NCBI GenBank assembly: GCA_021442155.1
Contig: CM038215.1
Location: 3,124,976-3,188,975, forward strand
Direction of reading: 5' to 3'
From: Cymbidium sinense
Taxonomy: Eukaryota; Streptophyta; Magnoliopsida; Asparagales; Orchidaceae
DNA length: 64,000 nt
Below, piece after piece: positions 58,151-64,000 of the stretch. The position numbers were made by a program, and so were the translations under genes. Position 1 is the first letter of the stretch; every line of letters starts with the position of its first letter. Under the pieces are notes generated by a model, which had not been told where the DNA came from, made no database searches, and saw only the letters and a program-made list of their open reading frames with translations.

Positions 58151-60555
58151 AAGTGAAATAAACTACTTCAAGAGAAATCAACCCGCATTGAAGTGAAATA
58201 AACCTTTCATGTTAAATTCAAATTAAACAAAAGAAAATACAAAGGACTATGTTAAATTTAAATTAAATAAAAGAAAATACAAATAAAATTCTAAAATCAA
58301 TTAAACTACTTCAAGTGAAATCAACCTTTCATGTTAAATTGAATCCTTCTGCACTTAGAAAATACAACACTAATGCCTAACAAGACTTACCACACAAAAC
58401 TTAATACACACATTAAATTTAAGTCAATAATTCTAGCTCTAAGTTAGGATGGTGTATGATGTGATGTATGTTTTATTTTATGATGTATTATTTTAGATTG
58501 GATGTTAGGGTGTATGCTTTGTAGAGTTGATGATAAGCCAATATTAGCCAAATCAAATTTTATTGCTTAATCCTTAATAATCCATGTTAGATAAGTGGGC
58601 TATATGTGTAGGTGAAGTATAAATACATACTTGATTATATGTATATTTAGCTAACTAATATTTTGGGTGTAGTTAGATTTACTTTTCCCACATCAACATA
58701 ATTTGCAATCAATTTGGGATTAGTGCTATGGATTATGAGCAATAATGAGATGGTTTTGTAGGGTGCCTTGAAGTCTTTGAAACAAGCACCATCCAAATTA
58801 AAAGCAACCAAATCATAAATGGAGATATGAAGAAAAAAGGCCCCAAACATTTAATACAATTATAATTACTCTTTCATTTTCCAAGTTGTATAAGGGTGAG
58901 CTTGGCTATCCATCTTTTCTCTTGGGTTGTATGATGACTGCACTGTTTTATTCTTTATGATAGTTTATATAATTCTTTGATGTTATGTTTACATTGTGCA
59001 TTAGGATGGCATGCTTTTCATAGTTTCTTAAATGATTGATGCTTTAATGTGTGGCTTGGATACACTTAGGATAAAATTAACTTTTCTTCCTAACTAATCA
59101 CTCAGAACTAAATTTTAAATAACTCATAACCTCATCATAAATCCTAAGACATAAATAAGATAATTAAAAGATTTAGCAACCCCTTAGCTATGGTTGTATG
59201 TTTCACATCATGCATGCATATTCTTTCCCTCTTGAACATGAAGGAACTCCATCCTTGCATGATAAAGGAATGCTTGACATATTAGGGCATCCCTTATGAT
59301 GGAGAACACCTTCTTCTAGGATTTGACCCATAACCTATTTCATCATGCATTTAGGCATAAGAAATCCTAAAGCCTCTGTCAAAATAATGCATCTAAATTG
59401 AAATAAAATTTGAAAATATTTTGCATCTATAGATTAAGTCATATGCTCATACCACTCATGCTCTAGTCTCTTAGGGAGTGCATTTAGGACTTTAGTCTCT
59501 TTCTAATTTAATAACTATCCTAGCTATCTTGCAATTAAGAGACGGACTATATGGTTTTAAAATCATAGGAGGAGTTGGTGGCCACTCTAGAGGTTATAAG
59601 TCCAAGTTGGACAATTTATTCTCTCTTGTGGAGGTAAATCCTTATGTCCACCTGTCACTTAGATTTAGGTCGTGCTTTAGCTCATACTAAAGCTCCCTAT
59701 ATTTAAGATTCGAGGTAGCTATTTCCTTTGGGCTATGATCATAAATCCTCACCTCTTAGGCGTTCCCACAACATTGTGTTGGTGCATTATATTCCCTAGT
59801 AATCTATTTAATTTTCAACTCAAAACATATTAATCTCCTTAACTTTAAAAATATAAAGCTCAACCATAGGATAGATTGGAATGCTCACTAGGCTTCCTAG
59901 TATCATGAGGATTTCCTACTTATTTCCTTTTGATTCTAAAAATTAGTCTTCTCCTAGAACTTTCCCAATTGACTTTCCAAATACAACCAATCCTTTGATA
60001 GTATAACCTTCAAATATTTGGAGATGATAATTGTCTACTCTAATTGAGAGTTTTCTTAAAAATTTCATTTCCTAAGATTTAATTAACTATGGAGGCTTAC
60101 CTGCATAGGGAACTTTAGAACCTGGTTTAATATAAACCATACTTTATTCATTTATATAAAGTAGGGGGGCAATCTCTAGTACATTCGAAGACCCATAATG
60201 TCTTAGTAGTCCTTATTATGTGATTAAGTCAATTATAGGGTGTCTATCTTTTGAGATGGTACATCATACCTCAATGTTGTACCCGATCAAATCAAAAAGT
60301 ACCCACCTACGATCTGCGTGTTGCCCCCAAGATCCAAAATAAGTACCAAAGTCCCTCGCCTTGTTCATTGAATCCACTCGACATCATCCTTTCTTTTGGA
60401 GTTTGGAGATGTCGATCTAGAGTAGGCAAGGGTTCTTATCGATAATGTTGATATACCTAGGTCAACCGAACTCTGATACTTGATCTACCAACATTCATTG
60501 TAATGTAAAGAGGTAGTTGTGCTCGGTCGTCCCCAGGAGTAAGTTTTCATTGTTG
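58151..60555. other. Unassigned 2.4-kb segment, no recognised gene
   Basis: AT-rich non-repetitive sequence. AAATTTAAATTAAA..AAAGAAAATACAAA is repeated twice near 58215-58275. The open frames at 58647-58850 (minus) and 60251-60445 (plus) show no domain and I do not call them. The last 300 bp (60245-60550) has a higher G+C content and ends where A-rich telomere-like DNA resumes (60556). It is probably the rest of the element to which block C belongs. I see nothing specific in 59000-60200. Confidence 0.35.
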
Positions 60556-61005
60556 AATGTAACTAAATAAAAAAATAAACCTAAAAATCAAACTTGAACC
60601 CTAAACTAAAAAACATATAAACCTAAAATAAAAATAAAATAAACCTAAACTTACACTAAAATAAATAAAACCTAACACTAAACCTAAAGTAAATAAAATA
60701 AAATAAATTATTAATAAACCAAAACATAAACTAAAAGATAAAACCTAAAATTAAACCTAAAACCTAAACCAAAAAATAAAATAAAAGCAATAAAAAACCT
60801 AAAATTAAAAAATAAAATAAAAATAAAACTAAACTAAAAAATAAACATAAACCTAAACCTAAACCTAAAAAATAAACTAAAATTAAAAATCTAAACTAAA
60901 ATAATTAAACCTAAAATAAATAAACTAAACTAAATAAAAATAAAAATAAACTTAAATCAAAATAGAAAATAAAATAAACTAAAATAAATAAAAAATAAAG
61001 TAAAT
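60556..61005 (+). repeat. A-rich telomere-like satellite between block C and the oligo-G insert
   Basis: CCTAAA hexamers and TAAAATAAA words with no canonical heptamer block. It ends TAAAGTAAATAA, the phrase that elsewhere directly precedes a boundary motif. The missing boundary appears at 63002, on the other side of the insert. Confidence 0.8.
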
Positions 61006-62996
61006 AATGCGAGACACTATAGCTCCCAAGAGGGGGGGTGAATTGGGTAATATTAAAATTTTTAAAACTTAAATTTTAATTTTTAAATAGAAAATTAGAT
61101 TTTGATTTTATAATGATAAGATATAATTCTAAATGCAGCAAAAATAAAAATACAATAAAGTAAATAGATACAAGAGGCACACGATTTTTACGTGGTTGGC
61201 CAAACCCCAAAATGACCTAGTCCGCCTAGCCACCCAGCTAGGAATCCACTAAATGAAAAATGGTTTACAAAAGTACTCTCTATAATGGGGTAGTACAACC
61301 CCAACAAAATGTACTCTCTCAAAGTAGTACAACCCCAAAATAAATTTTATAGCACAAAAAAAATACAAAATAATAAATTTTGATAAAGTAAATCTCTCAC
61401 AAATATACCAAGCTATCAAATTCAAAAAGTGATCTCACAACTTATAAATGATCACTTTACAACTTAAAAAATTTGGCAAGGCAAAATGCTCACTTAATAA
61501 AATAAATATCTTAAAGTGATCTTACTAGGATGTTTATGTTATTATAATTTCTAGAATAATACAAAATGATTTCAAAATAAATTCACAATATTTTTTTCAT
61601 AATAAAATAAATTTCAACAAGGAGTAATTTATTTTAACCAAAAAAGATTCTTTCAATTAATGCAAATGATCACAAAATTCTTAAATAAAATGAGTATATG
61701 ATAGATCTAAGTAGGCTGGTAAGCTTTTAATTAAAAAGGGAGATCTAGCAAATATGAAAATAATTTCAGCACAATAATTTATTTTAAAATGCTTAAAATA
61801 TACTTCTAAAATAGATCTAAGAATAAATGATCTTTCAAAATAAGACCAAAGAAGAAATATTTCAAGAAACCAAAAGAAATTTGTAGGAAGTTAAAAATTT
61901 CAGCAAGTTGAAATAGATCCTACAAATTATCACAAGAGTTTTTCACCAAAAAAATGATTGAGAAACTTTGATGTGAAAACCAATGTTCAAAGACTGATCC
62001 ACCAAAAGTATAAATTAGAAAAAAAAAGAAATAGATGGTGAAAATAGCATGAACAACTAAGAAAGATTAAGATCAAGAAAACAAACTCAAGTATATTAAA
62101 AAGGCTTGCTTCGTTGAAGATGATGAAGCTTCCAAACCAAGGATTTGATCTTGCAATATTTGGAGAACACTTGGAAGGAACATTTAAGAGATTTTCTCTT
62201 AGATTTTCTGGAGAGATTTTGAATTTTGAATGAGGGATACTTTCATGAAGAGAATGAGGGCTATTTATAGGCAAGAAGGTCATTTAAAAAATTATTTCAA
62301 AGAAATATATTATACAAACCTCATGCTATCATGTGATAATTTAATATTCAATATAATTTATATTAAACAAATATTAAATTTAGCACAAAATTTGGCTATT
62401 CACATGGGAAAGTCAAAAGTAATCAAATGTAGCTCTTAATATATTCAAAGCATGTAGCATGCATCCATTATTAAAATCAGGTAATGTTTAAAAAATCATA
62501 ATAAATTCAATTTTAATGCAAAGTGGGTCATGTAACCACTTTTTGTAAGGAAAAAAATCCAAGGAATCTGATGGAGATAAAATCAGATATGAATTCTTTG
62601 ATTAAGCAATGACTTTGGCTAAAATACAAAATTTTATATATTTTTGTTAATTTTGACATGTGACATTTAAAATTATGATATAATTTATATATAATCATAA
62701 ATATGTTAGTTATCATATAACCAGCAAATTAAATTAAAATACCTAATTATATTAAGTAAATAAAATAATTATACTTAATAGTTATGATCATTTATTACTT
62801 TGACAATTTTATTGCTATGTAGAAAAAACATATAATTGAATGTTAATTAAATAAAGATTTATATAAATTAACCTCATTAAAATAGTATGTTAGGTTGTGA
62901 GCAAATTGATTCATGCCAAAGAACTCATATGAATAGTTATATAACCTAAAATCATGAGCTTCACATTATCCCTTTCATTCTTTTATTTAATTTAAA
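61006..62996. mobile_element. 2-kb non-coding insert starting with CCCAAGAGGGGGGGTGAATT
   Basis: It begins GCGAGACACTATAGCTCCCA and continues into AGAGGGGGGGTGAATTGGG (61029-61047). At 61181 it has ACACGATTTTTACGTGGTTG, followed by GGCCAAACCCC. From memory, this pair of motifs (an oligo-G start and ACGTGGTT[C]GGCC) recurs at the ends of a dispersed plant repeat. I treat it as a non-autonomous mobile element, family not assigned. Short direct repeats of AGTACTCTCT and AGTACAACCCCAA lie at 61270-61340. The small frames at 61987-62283 and 62528-62716 have no domain. The right end is near 62996, because a boundary motif follows at 63002. Confidence 0.5.
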
Positions 62997-63001
62997 AAAA
63001 A

Positions 63002-64000
63002 CCTACTAGTTTACTTAATTTAAAAAAAACCTTAACCCTAATCCTTAAACCATAAAAGTAACCCTAAACTCTAACCTCTACACCCTAAACCTACAACCCT
63101 AAACCTAGCACCCAAAACCCTAAAACCCTAAGCCTAAACCCTAAACCCTAAACCCTAAACCTTAAATCCTAAATACTAAACCCTGAACCCTAAAACCCTA
63201 AACCAACCATAAACCCTACCACAAAACTACACCCTAAACTGAGCCCTAAACCCTAAACCCTAAACCCTAAAGCTGAATAAAACCTAAAAAGTCAAAACCT
63301 AAACAAATTAAAACCTAAAAATAAAATCATTAAAAAAAATCTAAACCTAAATAAAATAAAATAAAATGAAAACTTAAACTAAAACCTAAACCTAAAAATA
63401 AAAAAAATAAAAAAATAAACTAAACTAAAAAATAAAAACCTAAACTAAAGTAAAAAAATAAAATAAACTTAAAAATAAAAAACCTAAATAAATAAATTAA
63501 ATGTAAAATAAAAATAAAAATTCTTAAAATAAAAGTAATTAAAAAGGTAAACCTAAAATATAAACCTAAAAATAAAACCTAAAGATAAATAAAAATAAAC
63601 TACAATAACACCTAAATCTAAAAGATAAATTAAAAGAAAACTAAACTAAAAAAGAAAACATAAACCTAAACCAAAACCAAAATAAATTAAAATTAAAAAC
63701 TAAAATTAAATACCTAAAATAAATAAACTAAATTAAATAAAATAAAAAAATAAAATAAATTAAAATAAAATAAAAATAAACTAAATAAACTAAAACCTAG
63801 TTGACATTTAAAAAAAATCTAAACCCTAAACTAACCCTAAACCCTAAATCCTACCTTAAATGCTAAACTTAAACCATAAAACCCTACCATAAACCTTAAA
63901 CCTACAACCCTAAACACTCCTTGGACCCTAAATCCACCCAAACCCTACAAATCCTAAATCCTACCCACCCTAACCCAAATCTTAAACCCTCTAAAAATCT
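63002..64000 (+). repeat. Recent satellite duplication, copy 2, to the window end
   Basis: It matches 52539-53470 through two boundaries (63002-63020 and 63796-63810). It then continues with heptamers and irregular variants (TTGGACCCTAAATCCACCC) to the end of the window. The A-rich interior is almost the same as copy 1, whereas the heptamer blocks differ more. No gene is seen. Confidence 0.85.

Noticed and set aside
62528..62716. Small minus-strand protein in the oligo-G insert
   Set aside because: It is AT-rich, has no domain and no conserved context. A frame of this length is expected by chance.

Overview
This is nuclear DNA of a land plant, almost certainly a seed plant with a repeat-rich genome. 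The evidence is the plant-type telomere heptamer (CCCTAAA on the + strand), a plant L1-type LINE that carries an RNase H domain, Ty3/gypsy elements of the Tat type with the extra archaeal-like RNase H, and fragments of a plant glycine-rich RNA-binding protein (GR-RBP) gene. I cannot name the species. I see no intact host gene: every coding trace is a decayed transposon or a pseudogene fragment, and I found no tRNA, rRNA or CRISPR array.

The matrix, roughly half of the window (about 1-8230, 22385-29655, 38613-42550, 49851-54660, 60556-61005, 63000-64000), is an unusual composite telomere-like satellite. A unit starts at a short conserved boundary motif close to CCTACTAGTTTACTTAATTT. It continues with 150-400 bp of near-canonical CCCTAAA heptamers and then passes into 0.5-1 kb of degenerate CCTAAA hexamers and TAAAA-type A-rich DNA, up to the next motif. 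Seventeen to nineteen such boundaries can be placed, usually 0.75-1.8 kb apart and all in the same orientation. Six units also carry the last exon and 3' UTR of a GR-RBP gene (383, 2978, 7429, 22681, 25741 and 41503), and two further 3' UTR tails lie at 22316 and 38548. Three exon copies have exactly the same 282-bp length and share a nonsense codon at the same place, so the exon was already dead when it was amplified with the telomere-like DNA.

Inserted in or recombined with this matrix are several blocks. Block A (8231-22315) has a decayed ~340-bp tandem repeat, then ~418-bp and ~1.5-kb tandem repeats, then a minus-strand Tat-type polyprotein remnant (integrase, archaeal-like RNase H, RNase H, RT, protease), then a 4.2-kb non-coding right arm. 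Block B (29656-38547) is a second copy of the coding remnant and arm. Block C (54661-60555) is a third copy of the arm only, and it runs further to the right. Blocks A and B stop at the same point against the GR-RBP 3' UTR tail, so they descend from one ancestral junction that was later duplicated. A 7.3-kb LINE (42553-49850, + strand) sits in the satellite, and a 2-kb non-coding insert begins with an oligo-G motif at 61006-62996. A ~0.93-kb stretch at 52539-53470 recurs almost unchanged at 63002-63925.

The best candidate for something undescribed is the composite satellite itself: interstitial telomere-like DNA, a conserved boundary motif and a captured RNA-binding-protein exon amplified together. 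Part of the apparent decay (G-rich CCTGGG patches) may instead be long-read base-calling error, and that should be excluded first.
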